The notes under the pieces: model-generated
What the model was told of the DNA's origin: nothing
The model's input: only the letters and a program-made list of their open reading frames with translations
The model's database searches: none
DNA from: Peptococcaceae bacterium UBA5767
Lineage (GTDB): Bacteria; Bacillota; TC1; UBA5767
Direction: 5' to 3'
Length of the DNA stretch: 64,000 nt
Assembly (NCBI GenBank): GCA_002418765.1
Contig: DIET01000010.1
Span: 46,949 to 110,948, forward strand
Shown: positions 53,580 to 62,507 of the stretch, in pieces
Layout: each line of letters starts with the position of its first letter
How positions within the stretch are numbered: position 1 is the stretch's first letter
Translations under genes and position numbers: made by a program

Positions 53580-55019
53580 CTAAAGAAGCGGAGAGAGCAA
53601 CCGAGAAACAGGTTCTTTGATTTTGATCATCCAAGGGCGATTTTGGTAGTCCAAAAGCGTGAGCTGTCGGGAGTGCAGTAAGTCCCGGTGATAGATGGCA
53701 ACATATTCCTGTGCAATATCCTGATCATATATAAAAGCATTGATTTCAAAATTCAACTTAAAACTGCGTATATCAAAATTGGCCGTACCGCAGGAAAAAA
53801 CTTCCGCATCTACCACCATGGTCTTGGCATGCATAAATCCTTTTTCATAAATATACGCATGCAATCCGAAGGGCAATAAATCACCAATATAGGAATAGGT
53901 TGCCCAATAGACAAACAAGTGATCCGGCTTATTGGGAATGGTAATACTGACCTCTACTCCTCGTAAAAGAGCCATCTTTAAGGCATCAATCATGGCTTCA
54001 TCCGGGATAAAATAAGGGCTCTGAATCAAAATACTCTTTCTGGCCTGATGAATCATGGAAAGATAGGCATACTTGATCTGTTCCATCTGGGATTCAGGAC
54101 CACTACTGACAATTTGCATGCCGACATCACCATGTCCCTGGGTTTTCGGAAAACTCAACCTATCAAGATCCTCTTGCTTGCCACCACTGGCACGCCAATC
54201 CAACAGAAACCTATTCTGAATTTCTAGTACTGCACTGCCACGCACCAAAATATGCGTATCCCTCCAAGCCCCTTTGCGACTATCAAGTCCCAAATATTCG
54301 TTGCCCACATTGAAGCCACCCAAATACGCCTCTTGCGCATCAATCACCACAATCTTTCGATGATTGCGGTGATTGAGCGTTATATCAAAATAAGGGAAAA
54401 ATTTGGCCGGAAAAAACTTGGCCACATGAATGCCAGCCGCTTTCATCTGTTTGAAACGACGTCCGGGGATTCGGCTGCCGAGAAAATCCACCAAAAAACA
54501 GACCCGAACCCCTTCTAGAGATTTTTCAATCAACAAATCAATCAAGTGATTGGCCAAAGCATCATCCTTCACAATGAAATATTCCATATGAATCTGTTGT
54601 CTGGCCTGCCGGATACCGGCAAGCAGACGAGTGAATTTTTCCTGCCCATCAATAAAAATTTCCACCTCATTGTCCTTGGAAAAAATCGCTCTGGCTCCAT
54701 TGAGATTCATCTGGATCAGACTCATATGATGATCAATGGCAGGATCCTGATCACCCATCTCACCGATTTTTAAGAATTCCCCTTGCGCCTTCACCAACTC
54801 TAGAATCCTTGCCTTTTCACTCTCAGCAATAGGAAATATTTTTTTCTTACTGATGTTGCGCCCAAAAAGCAGATACGCCAAAAACCCTGCAAAAGGAACC
54901 AAAATCAGCACCAAAATCCAGGCCAGCGTACTGGTCGGATTACGGCGCTCTAAAATCAATACAATGATCGTCAATCCGATATAGATCAAAAATAAAATCC
55001 ACAAAAAATCCAGCATCAT
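53580..55019 (-). CDS. cls: Cardiolipin synthase
   Basis: The 479-residue protein has two N-terminal membrane helices, then two phospholipase D domains each with an HKD motif: NHRKIVVID near residue 220 and HAKTMVVD near 397. It joins two phosphatidylglycerol molecules to cardiolipin. Start ATG 55019 or the ATG three bases later fits AAGGAG. It is 6 bases after the phoH gene. Normal length. Confidence 0.95.
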   Translation of the reverse strand: MMLDFLWILFLIYIGLTIIVLILERRNPTSTLAWILVLILVPFAGFLAYLLFGRNISKKKIFPIAESEKARILELVKAQGEFLKIGEMGDQDPAIDHHMSLIQMNLNGARAIFSKDNEVEIFIDGQEKFTRLLAGIRQARQQIHMEYFIVKDDALANHLIDLLIEKSLEGVRVCFLVDFLGSRIPGRRFKQMKAAGIHVAKFFPAKFFPYFDITLNHRNHRKIVVIDAQEAYLGGFNVGNEYLGLDSRKGAWRDTHILVRGSAVLEIQNRFLLDWRASGGKQEDLDRLSFPKTQGHGDVGMQIVSSGPESQMEQIKYAYLSMIHQARKSILIQSPYFIPDEAMIDALKMALLRGVEVSITIPNKPDHLFVYWATYSYIGDLLPFGLHAYIYEKGFMHAKTMVVDAEVFSCGTANFDIRSFKLNFEINAFIYDQDIAQEYVAIYHRDLLHSRQLTLLDYQNRPWMIKIKEPVSRLLSPLL

Positions 55020-55025
55020 TGCTCC

Positions 55026-56345
55026 TTATAAGAGATTCGCAGCCAGTTCAGCCAAAGCAGAACGCTCTCCTTTGATTAACGTTACATGACCAGCCAGAGG
55101 CTGATTTTTGAATTGTTCCACTGTATAGCTAAGTCCATTGCTCGTGCTGTCTATATAAGGATGATCAATCTGTTCCGGGTCACCTACCAGCACAATTTTA
55201 GAATTTTCTCCTACACGTGAGATGATGGTTTTGGCCTCATGACGCGTCAAGTTCTGTGCTTCATCAATGATGATGAACTGTCTGGGAATAGAACGCCCCC
55301 GAATGTAGGTCAAAGCTTCAATTTCAATACTCTTGGTTCCCGCCATCATATTCTCCAAATGGTTCTTGTCTTCTGCTGAAAACAAAAATTCCAAGTTATC
55401 ATAAATAGGTTGCATCCACGGGCGCAGCTTTTCATCTTTCTCGCCAGGCAGAAATCCAATATCTCTACCCATAGGAACGACTGGCCTAGCCACCAACAGC
55501 TTCAAATATTTTTTTTCATCAAGCACCTTGGATAGCGCTGTGGCCAATGTGAGCAATGTTTTTCCAGTTCCTGCTCTTCCTGACAACGTCACCAAAGGAA
55601 CTGAATCATCCAAAAGAAGCTCCATGGCCATCTTTTGCTGTACGTTCCTTGGATGGATGCCCCATATCTGATCCTCCAAATAATAAAACGGTTCCAACAT
55701 ATTACCATTACGACATCGAGCCAGTGCCGATTGGTTGCTGCCCGTTTCATCCTTAAGGAGAAAAAACTCATGAAAATGAGGAGATTCGGTAAGAAAATCA
55801 AGCTTCACACTCTTCTCTCGGTAAAACTGATCAATAACTTCCTTGGGAACCAAAATTTCCCGAAATCCCTGGTACAACTGATCTCTGGAATCCACCACTT
55901 GATCGTTACGATAGGGCTCAGCATACAGTCCTATCGAATCAGCCTTAATGCGAACAATAGCGTCATTGCTAACAATGATGACAGGTATCTGATCTTCTCT
56001 ATGTTGCTCAAAAAGGGTATACGCCACAGACAAGATACGATTATCCCCGTTGGCTTCCGGGAAAAAACGAAACAACCGTTCATTTTTCTGATGGTTCATT
56101 TCCACACGCAACAACCCGCCACCAGGTGTTTTTACTCCTTGATTCAGAGGTGCCTGCATACGAAGGCGATCCAACGCCCGCACAAATTCTCTGGCATTTC
56201 TCCCTACATCATCCTGTAGTCTCTTTTTGCTGTCGATCTCCTCGATAACCACTGATGGAATTACCACTTCATTGTCAGCAAAACCAAAAAAGGCCATAGG
56301 ATCATTTAAGAAAACATTGGTGTCCAAAACAAATATTTTTTTCAT
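55026..56345 (-). CDS. PhoH-family ATPase with PIN domain
   Basis: From ATG 56345 (behind GGAGGC) the protein has 439 residues. The N-terminal PIN nuclease domain begins FVLDTNVFLNDP and holds the acidic metal residues. The C-terminal half is the PhoH ATPase with SGRAGTGKTLLTLA and FIIIDEAQNLTRHE. PIN-PhoH proteins unwind and cleave RNA in related bacteria. It lies between the alcohol dehydrogenase and cls genes. Normal length. Confidence 0.93.
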   Translation of the reverse strand: MKKIFVLDTNVFLNDPMAFFGFADNEVVIPSVVIEEIDSKKRLQDDVGRNAREFVRALDRLRMQAPLNQGVKTPGGGLLRVEMNHQKNERLFRFFPEANGDNRILSVAYTLFEQHREDQIPVIIVSNDAIVRIKADSIGLYAEPYRNDQVVDSRDQLYQGFREILVPKEVIDQFYREKSVKLDFLTESPHFHEFFLLKDETGSNQSALARCRNGNMLEPFYYLEDQIWGIHPRNVQQKMAMELLLDDSVPLVTLSGRAGTGKTLLTLATALSKVLDEKKYLKLLVARPVVPMGRDIGFLPGEKDEKLRPWMQPIYDNLEFLFSAEDKNHLENMMAGTKSIEIEALTYIRGRSIPRQFIIIDEAQNLTRHEAKTIISRVGENSKIVLVGDPEQIDHPYIDSTSNGLSYTVEQFKNQPLAGHVTLIKGERSALAELAANLL

Positions 56346-56358
56346 TTTTGCCTCCGAG

Positions 56359-57474
56359 TTAGTAGTCAAATACCTCTTTGATCAATTGTCGCAATGCCTG
56401 TGGGGTAATGCCCTTCAGATCTCGTTCTCCTTCTACCGTCAGTGCTCCCTGATGAGCCAAAAGAACATCTTGCTCCTCCACCAACGATTTGACACGATCA
56501 AGCTCCCCTTGTATGCCACTACCCACAATGGCACGTTCCATATCCGTCAGTAACGCTTTAGCGCTAGGCCATTTCATAAGTGCACTGATATTTTCCAATT
56601 CCGCCATACTAAGCTCATAACGCAAATAGAGCGGTAGAAAGGCAGCTTTTACCAAATTGACTGGTAGTTCCGTATAGGCGCAAATCGATTGTGAAAGACC
56701 GGACAAAAAACCATACCCACTCGTGCGATATTTCTTACCCACATCAAAAGAGAGTTTCTGCAATTCAGCATAAGCATCTTCTTGTTCTTCCAGCACTTCT
56801 CTACCCAATAATCCCAAGCGAATAAGCAGCTCTTCCACATCTTTTCCCTTGATGTAGAGCTCCAACAAATGAAGAAACATGGTCAACAAATTGGCGACCA
56901 CCACCACTTTGGGCAGTGTGGCGATATAGCGTTCATCATAACAAATAAAGGCTGGAACAAAATAGTCCCTAGAAATATCCCGCACCAAAGGCCCTGAAAA
57001 ATCAAGAACAAATGCCTCCGTACTCGATTCGCTCCCACCAAAGGAAGTGGGAACGGCCACCAGCAAGGGAATACGTCGACCAGCTGCCGGATTATAGAAG
57101 AATTCCGACCAAGGGTGATTGTTATAGGCTACCAAACCAATCAGTTTGGCCAAATCCATGGTAGAGCCGCCTCCTATGGCCAGCAGGCAATCACAATCAT
57201 GCTGTAAAAACTCTCTCGCACCCTCTTTGACTTCCTCCAAAGAAATTGGCAAAGCATACCCTGTATAGGTCACGTAATCATAATCCACCAAGACCTCCAG
57301 AACATCCTGTGTGGGATCATCTTCAAAAACCTGGGCATCCAACACCAACAAGGGCTTATTTTTTCCAGTTTCCTGTAATATTTGCTGCACACGTCTGGCA
57401 GTCTCCGAATCAAAAACACCTGACAACGGTTGAAACCTCTCCAACTCATCCTCCTGGTCCAAGAATAGGCTCAT
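56359..57474 (-). CDS. Iron-containing alcohol dehydrogenase homologue with degraded metal site
   Basis: The 371-residue protein has the Fe-ADH fold with NAD-binding GGGSTMDLAKLIGL near residue 100. Aligned by eye with family ligands, the DxxxH motif becomes TMFLH (Asp lost, His kept), the HxxxH His becomes Gln (LSQSI) and the PHG His becomes Val (LPVNL). So only one of four usual metal ligands remains. It may be inactive, use another cofactor or act on another substrate. It overlaps the nitroreductase stop by 4 bases. Confidence 0.82.
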   Translation of the reverse strand: MSLFLDQEDELERFQPLSGVFDSETARRVQQILQETGKNKPLLVLDAQVFEDDPTQDVLEVLVDYDYVTYTGYALPISLEEVKEGAREFLQHDCDCLLAIGGGSTMDLAKLIGLVAYNNHPWSEFFYNPAAGRRIPLLVAVPTSFGGSESSTEAFVLDFSGPLVRDISRDYFVPAFICYDERYIATLPKVVVVANLLTMFLHLLELYIKGKDVEELLIRLGLLGREVLEEQEDAYAELQKLSFDVGKKYRTSGYGFLSGLSQSICAYTELPVNLVKAAFLPLYLRYELSMAELENISALMKWPSAKALLTDMERAIVGSGIQGELDRVKSLVEEQDVLLAHQGALTVEGERDLKGITPQALRQLIKEVFDY

Positions 57475-57998
57475 TCAGTCTCCTTTCCGAAAGCATTGAT
57501 GGTCGTGAGCTCCTCAAAACTCTTGCGGGGCTTTTCTTCGGGCAGATACAACGGGATGCCCAATGGTGTCAGACCAATGACCTTATAAGAACTTGGCACA
57601 TTGCATGCTTTCTTAACCGTAGCTTCATCAAACCAACCAATAAAGCAGGTCCCCAAATTGCGATCAGTGGCAGCCAGCATCAAGGTTGAAAAAACAATAC
57701 CGCCGTCCACCAAATAATAGGGCTTTCCATCCAATTCACCTGATTGATCAGGCTCAGCCAGCACTACAATAACATAAGGGGCTTCCGTCAAAGCCGGTCG
57801 GCCGGGATTCCCCAAAGGAACCGATTCCATCAGTGACTCTTTGATAACCGGATCATCAACCAAAACAAAATGCCATGATTGCTGATTTTTCCAGGAAGGC
57901 GCTTTGCTGGCGATTTCAATCACTTCTCTGGCTACCTCAAAAGGGATACTTTCAGGTGCATATTGCCGAATACTTCTTCTATTGATTATGTTCTTCAT
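57471..57998 (-). CDS. Nitroreductase-family FMN oxidoreductase
   Basis: From ATG 57998 (behind AAGGTAAGG) the protein has 175 residues, a compact nitroreductase with NRRSIRQYAPESI, APSWKNQQSWHFVLVDD, GIVFSTLMLAATDRNLGTC and LTPLGIPLYLPEE. It binds FMN and uses NAD(P)H; the substrate is unknown. It sits immediately after a terminator and overlaps the dehydrogenase gene. Normal length. Confidence 0.9.
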   Translation of the reverse strand: MKNIINRRSIRQYAPESIPFEVAREVIEIASKAPSWKNQQSWHFVLVDDPVIKESLMESVPLGNPGRPALTEAPYVIVVLAEPDQSGELDGKPYYLVDGGIVFSTLMLAATDRNLGTCFIGWFDEATVKKACNVPSSYKVIGLTPLGIPLYLPEEKPRKSFEELTTINAFGKETE

Positions 57999-58047
57999 TA
58001 TTTTTACCTTACCTTTCTTTACTTTCATTTTACCACAGAAAAGAGCA

Positions 58048-58078
58048 ACAAAAAAAGCGAGCAACACAGGTTGCCCGC
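58048..58078 (-). terminator. Terminator of the structured RNA
   Basis: GCGGGCAAC pairs with GTTGCTCGC (one mismatch) around a 4-base loop, followed by seven T residues on the minus strand. It lies 50 bases before the nitroreductase start and 170 bases after the upstream promoter. Confidence 0.9.
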
Positions 58079-58249
58079 TCCATTCCAACGAATCTTTATC
58101 TCCCTCTTCATTGCCCGACGTTCTAGTGGTAAACAAAGGGCGCTAGGTTCTTCTAACAATCCTATTGGCATTACACAGTTACCCGCAAGTAAACATGAAT
58201 ACCAGATTCTAGTTGTAACCTAAAAGGATTGGGTCATCCTTGGAATGTA
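58057..58249 (-). ncRNA. Structured small RNA, 6S-RNA-like
   Basis: A consensus promoter, an approximately 190-base transcript and an intrinsic terminator are visible, with no ORF. The ends pair: CATTCCAA (58240-58247 region) with TTGGAATG (58081-58088 region), enclosing 150 bases. Inside, CAATCCT can pair with AGGATTG, and a 37-base hairpin starts GGTATT and ends AATGCC. A long closing stem with a large central bubble and a single apical hairpin is the layout of 6S RNA. A riboswitch or leader of the nitroreductase gene is the alternative. I did not recognise a known aptamer. Confidence 0.55.
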
Positions 58250-58254
58250 TTGCT

Positions 58255-58283
58255 ATTATAACGCCAAACTACCAGGCTGTCAA
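58255..58283 (-). promoter_or_regulatory. Consensus promoter of the 6S-like RNA
   Basis: TTGACA (58278-58283) and TATAAT (58255-58260) are both perfect, with 17-base spacing on the minus strand. Start is predicted near 58249. Confidence 0.9.
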
Positions 58284-58345
58284 AAAAACCACAAAAGATT
58301 TTCTTTTTCTCTCAAAAAAACTATAATGTGTGTAGAGGTGAAAAC

Positions 58346-59299
58346 ATGTACATCTTAACCATATCCAGAACGCTGGGCAGTTTGGGCGACGATATTGCCA
58401 AAAAGTGCGCTTTGTACCTAGGCGTACCCATCATCGACAAGGAAATGAGCTTTGCTCAGTGGTTCCCAGATATCACCGATGACCACGGCATTCATATGCT
58501 GCGCTCCAGTTACGCTTTTTATCATCATACCTATGATGAGCAAACCAGCTACAAAGATTATCTGACCTTGAAACTAAAAGAAGCTGTTCGCACGGGTCCC
58601 AAAATTTTTTTGGGCATGGGATCTCATATCATTTTTCAAGATCATCCAAGCACCATCCATGTGCGCATCAATGCCCCTTTTGATATTCGGCTAATGCGTT
58701 TGCAAGACGAATGGAAATTACCTCGGGACAAGGCCTTAGCACTCCTGGAAGAATCTGATACCAGACGCAAAAAATTCATTCGCAAAGTTCATGGAGTTGA
58801 CTGGGAAGATGAAAGTCTGTTTGACTTAAGAATCAATACCCGTCAAATCACAGTAGACACAGCCTGTGAAATGATCCGCTCAGCACTGGCCAATACGCTA
58901 GAACAAAGTGCCTACAATGCCAACCAACTCTCCTTGTTTCAGACACCGGCAGAACGCTCAGATTTCCGCCATGATATCGAACGTGAATTTGCCATGATAC
59001 TCGACAACTACGGCATGGAATGGGAATATGAACCCACCACATTCCCTTTGGAATTTGATGATGAGGGAAATATTACACAAGCAATCGCTCCTGATTTTTA
59101 CCTCATTCGCGAAGATACCTACATCGAACTGACAGTCATGAATCCCAAATACATGGCAGAAAAACGACGGAAAATTGAAAAACTTCGAGAGCAATATCCC
59201 GAAGTCAATGTAATTCTAATGGATAAAAAAGGGTTGCATGCCCTGATAGAACGGCATAAGCTTAAAACCCCCATAAAGGAGAATCATGAATCATCTTGA
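58346..59299 (+). CDS. Cytidylate-kinase-like protein with nuclease-like C-terminal domain
   Basis: From ATG 58346 (behind AGAGGTGAAAAC) the protein has 317 residues. Residues 1-190 resemble the Cmk2-like kinase family (ILTISRTLGSLGDDIAKKCA, then RINAPFDIRLMRL and the basic lid FIRKVHGVDWEDE). Residues 215-310 hold a PD-(D/E)xK-like core: APDFYL, YIELTVMNPKYMAEK and RKIEKLREQYPEVNVILMD. A TATAAT element precedes it at about 58322. It overlaps hpt, so it is translationally coupled to purine salvage. The joint role is unknown. Confidence 0.75.
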   Translation: MYILTISRTLGSLGDDIAKKCALYLGVPIIDKEMSFAQWFPDITDDHGIHMLRSSYAFYHHTYDEQTSYKDYLTLKLKEAVRTGPKIFLGMGSHIIFQDHPSTIHVRINAPFDIRLMRLQDEWKLPRDKALALLEESDTRRKKFIRKVHGVDWEDESLFDLRINTRQITVDTACEMIRSALANTLEQSAYNANQLSLFQTPAERSDFRHDIEREFAMILDNYGMEWEYEPTTFPLEFDDEGNITQAIAPDFYLIREDTYIELTVMNPKYMAEKRRKIEKLREQYPEVNVILMDKKGLHALIERHKLKTPIKENHESS

Positions 59300-59798
59300 T
59301 AATATTGTCATCTCAAAGCAAGATATCCAGCAGCGCATAGCCGAATTGGCCAAAGATATCGATGCAACTTACGGGGAGAAAAATCCCATCCTTCTCATTC
59401 TTCTCAAGGGAAGCATTTTCTTTGCCTCGGATCTTTCCCGGCGCATGACCTCTGAACATACCTTGGATTTCATGGCCGTCGGGCACGACCAGCAAGGTAT
59501 GCTGGAAATTAGATATCACCCTATGAGCAACCTATCTGGTCGATACGTTCTGGTGATTGAAGACATCATTGATTCCGGTCTGACACTACACTATATTGTC
59601 AATCACCTGAAAACAACAGGCGCACTAGACATTCAAGTAATTACGTTATTGGACAATCCGACCCGGCGGCTGGTCCATCTTCCCATCACTCACATAGGAT
59701 TTAGCATTCCAGATGTTTATGTTGTAGGTTATGGCCTGGACATCCATGAACGCTACCGAAATCTACCAGATATCTATGAATATCATGAAGAAGAATGA
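59286..59798 (+). CDS. hpt: Hypoxanthine phosphoribosyltransferase
   Basis: The 170-residue protein has the PRPP-binding motif LVIEDIIDSGLTLHYI near residue 95 and LLKGSIFFASDL near 35, typical of Hpt. It salvages hypoxanthine and guanine. Start ATG 59286 follows AAAGGAG and overlaps the kinase gene by 14 bases. Its 3' end overlaps the convergent glycosyltransferase gene by 16 bases. Length normal. Confidence 0.95.
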   Translation: MNHLDNIVISKQDIQQRIAELAKDIDATYGEKNPILLILLKGSIFFASDLSRRMTSEHTLDFMAVGHDQQGMLEIRYHPMSNLSGRYVLVIEDIIDSGLTLHYIVNHLKTTGALDIQVITLLDNPTRRLVHLPITHIGFSIPDVYVVGYGLDIHERYRNLPDIYEYHEEE

Positions 59799-60979
59799 AA
59801 ATGAAGCGTACCTTCAATACTTTCGAACACGCGACTCCAGCTTCTTTTTCTGGCCAATGCTTGCATATGCTCTGTATCGGGCACAATGGCAAGCATTCTT
59901 TCCATAGCTTCCTGGAAACGATCTTCAAACAAAGAAAGCTCATGGGGATGGGGGAAATCGACATCAAGCATCGATGGCAATGTTACAAAACGAATATAAC
60001 CCGAATGAACAATCTCCGGACCAAGCCATTCTTTGACCCCAGGAATATCACTCATCACCACAGGAAGCCCAGATCCAAAGGCTTCTAGGCAAACGAGTGG
60101 AAGTCCCTCATAAAAAGAAGGCAGTACAAAAAGGTGGTGCGCTCGAAACATCCTGGCCAATTCCTCCTGAGGCTGTTGACCATAAAAGGTAGCATTATCA
60201 GGCGCCAATTCCTCCCAATGCTTATTGGTCCCCGAGCCTACCAGGCTCAATGAAATATCCTTTGTTCTACACAGCCGACCTGTGATGCGCAGAAGGCTTT
60301 CTACTCCCTTGGCCCTGGCCATTTTCCCGGCATAAATAATGTCTCGATGTGTTTGTTTGTATTTTTCCCCATACCCAGGATAGAATAGCTCATCATCATA
60401 ACCAATTCCAGTGATAATGACACGCTCCTGCTGGCAACCATACTGTTTGGCAATTTCTTCCTTTTGGTACTGATTGAGAGCAAAAATTGCATCCAGTCGG
60501 TGACAAGCTGGAAGTACTTTGGGATTCAAGTGCTGATTTTTCTGAACCTGACGCAAATCACTTCCATGACAAATGGCCATCACCGGCAAATCCCAAAACA
60601 CATCCCTGACTTTGGCAGTCAACAGCCACAAATGATGTGCCAAGACCACATCTGGCCGAAAATCCTGCTTGGCCTTCAGCAACTGATGCTCAAAGGCCTC
60701 TTCCCACATAGCCAGCTCTTCTTGCGCCAATTGACCATACGGTGTACTGGGATAAGGCATCTCATCAGACATTCCTGGCATATAAAAGGGCAGATCTTCT
60801 GTATCAAACTCTACCAAAAATGTATCCATTAAAAAAAATGGCACACAATCCCCTTGATTGAACGCTGCCACCAAAGCTTGGGTATGTCCACGCTGAGCTG
60901 CCCAGCTCATCATGTTCTTGACATAAATGCCACTTCCCGTATCATCCGGTTTCTGGGCAATTACATGTAAAATCTTCAC
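59783..60979 (-). CDS. Glycosyltransferase family 4 protein
   Basis: The 398-residue GT-B enzyme begins at GTG 60979, behind AGGAGGATCT. It has an N-terminal Rossmann-like half and a C-terminal donor domain with the ExxE-type motif SFYEGLPLVCLEAFGSGLP near residue 310. It should add a sugar from a nucleotide donor to a lipid or glycan. Its immediate neighbour upstream is the peroxiredoxin gene. The acceptor is unknown. Confidence 0.9.
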   Translation of the reverse strand: MKILHVIAQKPDDTGSGIYVKNMMSWAAQRGHTQALVAAFNQGDCVPFFLMDTFLVEFDTEDLPFYMPGMSDEMPYPSTPYGQLAQEELAMWEEAFEHQLLKAKQDFRPDVVLAHHLWLLTAKVRDVFWDLPVMAICHGSDLRQVQKNQHLNPKVLPACHRLDAIFALNQYQKEEIAKQYGCQQERVIITGIGYDDELFYPGYGEKYKQTHRDIIYAGKMARAKGVESLLRITGRLCRTKDISLSLVGSGTNKHWEELAPDNATFYGQQPQEELARMFRAHHLFVLPSFYEGLPLVCLEAFGSGLPVVMSDIPGVKEWLGPEIVHSGYIRFVTLPSMLDVDFPHPHELSLFEDRFQEAMERMLAIVPDTEHMQALARKRSWSRVFESIEGTLHFHSSS

Positions 60980-60995
60980 CAGATCCTCCTGATGG

Positions 60996-61457
60996 TCACA
61001 ACTGCTTCAAGGTTGTAAGGACATCTTCAGCATGTCCATCTACCTTTACCTTATGCCATATTTTTATGATAATGCTCTGCTCATCGATCAGAAATGTAGT
61101 CCGCTCAATACCCTTATGGACCTTGCCATACATTTGTTTATCCACCAGCACGCCATAATCCTCCACCATAATCTTGTCTTCATCTGCGAGCAAGATAAAT
61201 GAAAGACCCAGTTTTTCTGTAAATTGAATGTGCGAACGTTGTGTATCTTTGCTAACGCCTACAACTGTAGCGCCCCACGCTTCGATTTCCTTAACGTGAT
61301 CCCGGAAATCTTCAGCCTCCTTGGTTCAGCCACCTGTATTGTCTTTGGGATAAAAATAAAGCACCAATTTCTTGCCTTTAAAATCATCCAATGTCCAGAT
61401 TTTACCATAACTATCCGGGACTGAAAATGCAGGTGCCTTCATACCTTGTTTCAACAT
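60996..61457 (-). CDS. Peroxiredoxin of the Bcp/PrxQ family with predicted selenocysteine
   Basis: Starting at ATG 61457, with a purine-rich site before it, the frame has 153 residues if the in-frame TGA at 61326-61328 is read as selenocysteine. Codon 44 is exactly the peroxidatic-Cys position: the text YPKDNTGG-(TGA)-TKEAEDF matches the Bcp/PrxQ motif YPKDNTPGCTKEACDF. The frame continues to a stop at 60996 with all downstream blocks intact. The usual second Cys five residues later is Glu, so it is a one-Sec type. Selenocysteine Prx proteins are known from Eubacterium acidaminophilum. Bacterial selenocysteine needs a hairpin after the UGA; a weak GGA/TCC stem is visible. Confidence 0.88.
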
Positions 61458-61475
61458 CACTTTTCCCCCTTCCTA

Positions 61476-62507
61476 TTATCTGCTATTCATCAATTCAATC
61501 GCATCTTCTGCCAGCAAACAAGATACCTTATCATCTACTTTCAAATCCAATTTACTAGCCATATGGCTACTACAAACACTCAATAGGAGATCCTTTTGCA
61601 TTCGAACAGAAACCTTGACGGAGCGCTTGGTATATTGGATACGCTCCACCTTACCATCCAACCGATTGCTGGCAAATATACCCTCACCTACCTGTTTGGC
61701 CAAAAGTACATGTTCCGGTTTGATACTAAGCTCCACACGCTGACCGACCTGATAGCGACCTAGGGAAAAATACTCCGGTTTTACCACCCGCAAGAATGTA
61801 CCCAAAGTGGCAATACGAAGGGTTCTGTAATTGGCATCCTCCTCCATCGTGATAATGGTACCAACAAGATGGTTGAATCGTTCCCTAATAACATGGCCAT
61901 CTTTGAGCTCCAACACCTTGTCCGCCAAGAGCTGAGCCTCAATAGGATTGTGCGTTACCAAGATGACACCAAGGCTCCATTGTTTACGAAAATTCATAAA
62001 TTCTCGATACATCTTTTCCCTGGTCTCAGGATCCAACGAAGAAAATGGCTCATCGAGAAGCAAAAAATCAGGATTGGTAATCAATGCTCTGGCCAGTGCG
62101 ACCCGTTGCTTCTGCCCTCCAGAAATTTCATGGGGATAGCGCTTGGCCAAAGCCACTACGCCAAATGTATCCAGCCAATCATGAACTTCCAAGATATTCT
62201 TTTTTTTCTGCACCAAGGTAAGATTATCTTCTACGCTCAAATGAGGAAACAAGGCAAAATCCTGAAAAACAAAACCAACTCTTCTTTTCTGTGGTCTTAA
62301 ATCAATACTCTTTTTCTCATCATACAAGATTCTCGAACCGAGTGCAATCTGACCACTGTCAGGACGCATCAAACCAGCCACCATTTTAAGAAGAGAACTC
62401 TTCCCTGCTCCAGATTCACCCGTTATGGCCAGGACTTCCTTGTCTACCTTAAAAGCGCATTCCAGTCGAAAAAGATGCAACTGTTTCTGAAGATCGACCA
62501 TCAGCAT
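61476..62507 (-). CDS. modC: Molybdate ABC transporter ATP-binding protein ModC
   Basis: The 343-residue ATPase has Walker A GESGAGKSSLLK, signature ISGGQKQRVALARAL, Walker B FLLLDEPFSSLD and the switch His in LVTHNPIEAQ. The C-terminal 110 residues hold a MOP/TOBE-type molybdate domain (SIKPEHVLLAKQ and later VKVSVRMQKDLL). It drives molybdate import with ModB and ModA. Its ATG overlaps the modB stop. Full length for ModC. Confidence 0.94.
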   Translation of the reverse strand: MLMVDLQKQLHLFRLECAFKVDKEVLAITGESGAGKSSLLKMVAGLMRPDSGQIALGSRILYDEKKSIDLRPQKRRVGFVFQDFALFPHLSVEDNLTLVQKKKNILEVHDWLDTFGVVALAKRYPHEISGGQKQRVALARALITNPDFLLLDEPFSSLDPETREKMYREFMNFRKQWSLGVILVTHNPIEAQLLADKVLELKDGHVIRERFNHLVGTIITMEEDANYRTLRIATLGTFLRVVKPEYFSLGRYQVGQRVELSIKPEHVLLAKQVGEGIFASNRLDGKVERIQYTKRSVKVSVRMQKDLLLSVCSSHMASKLDLKVDDKVSCLLAEDAIELMNSR

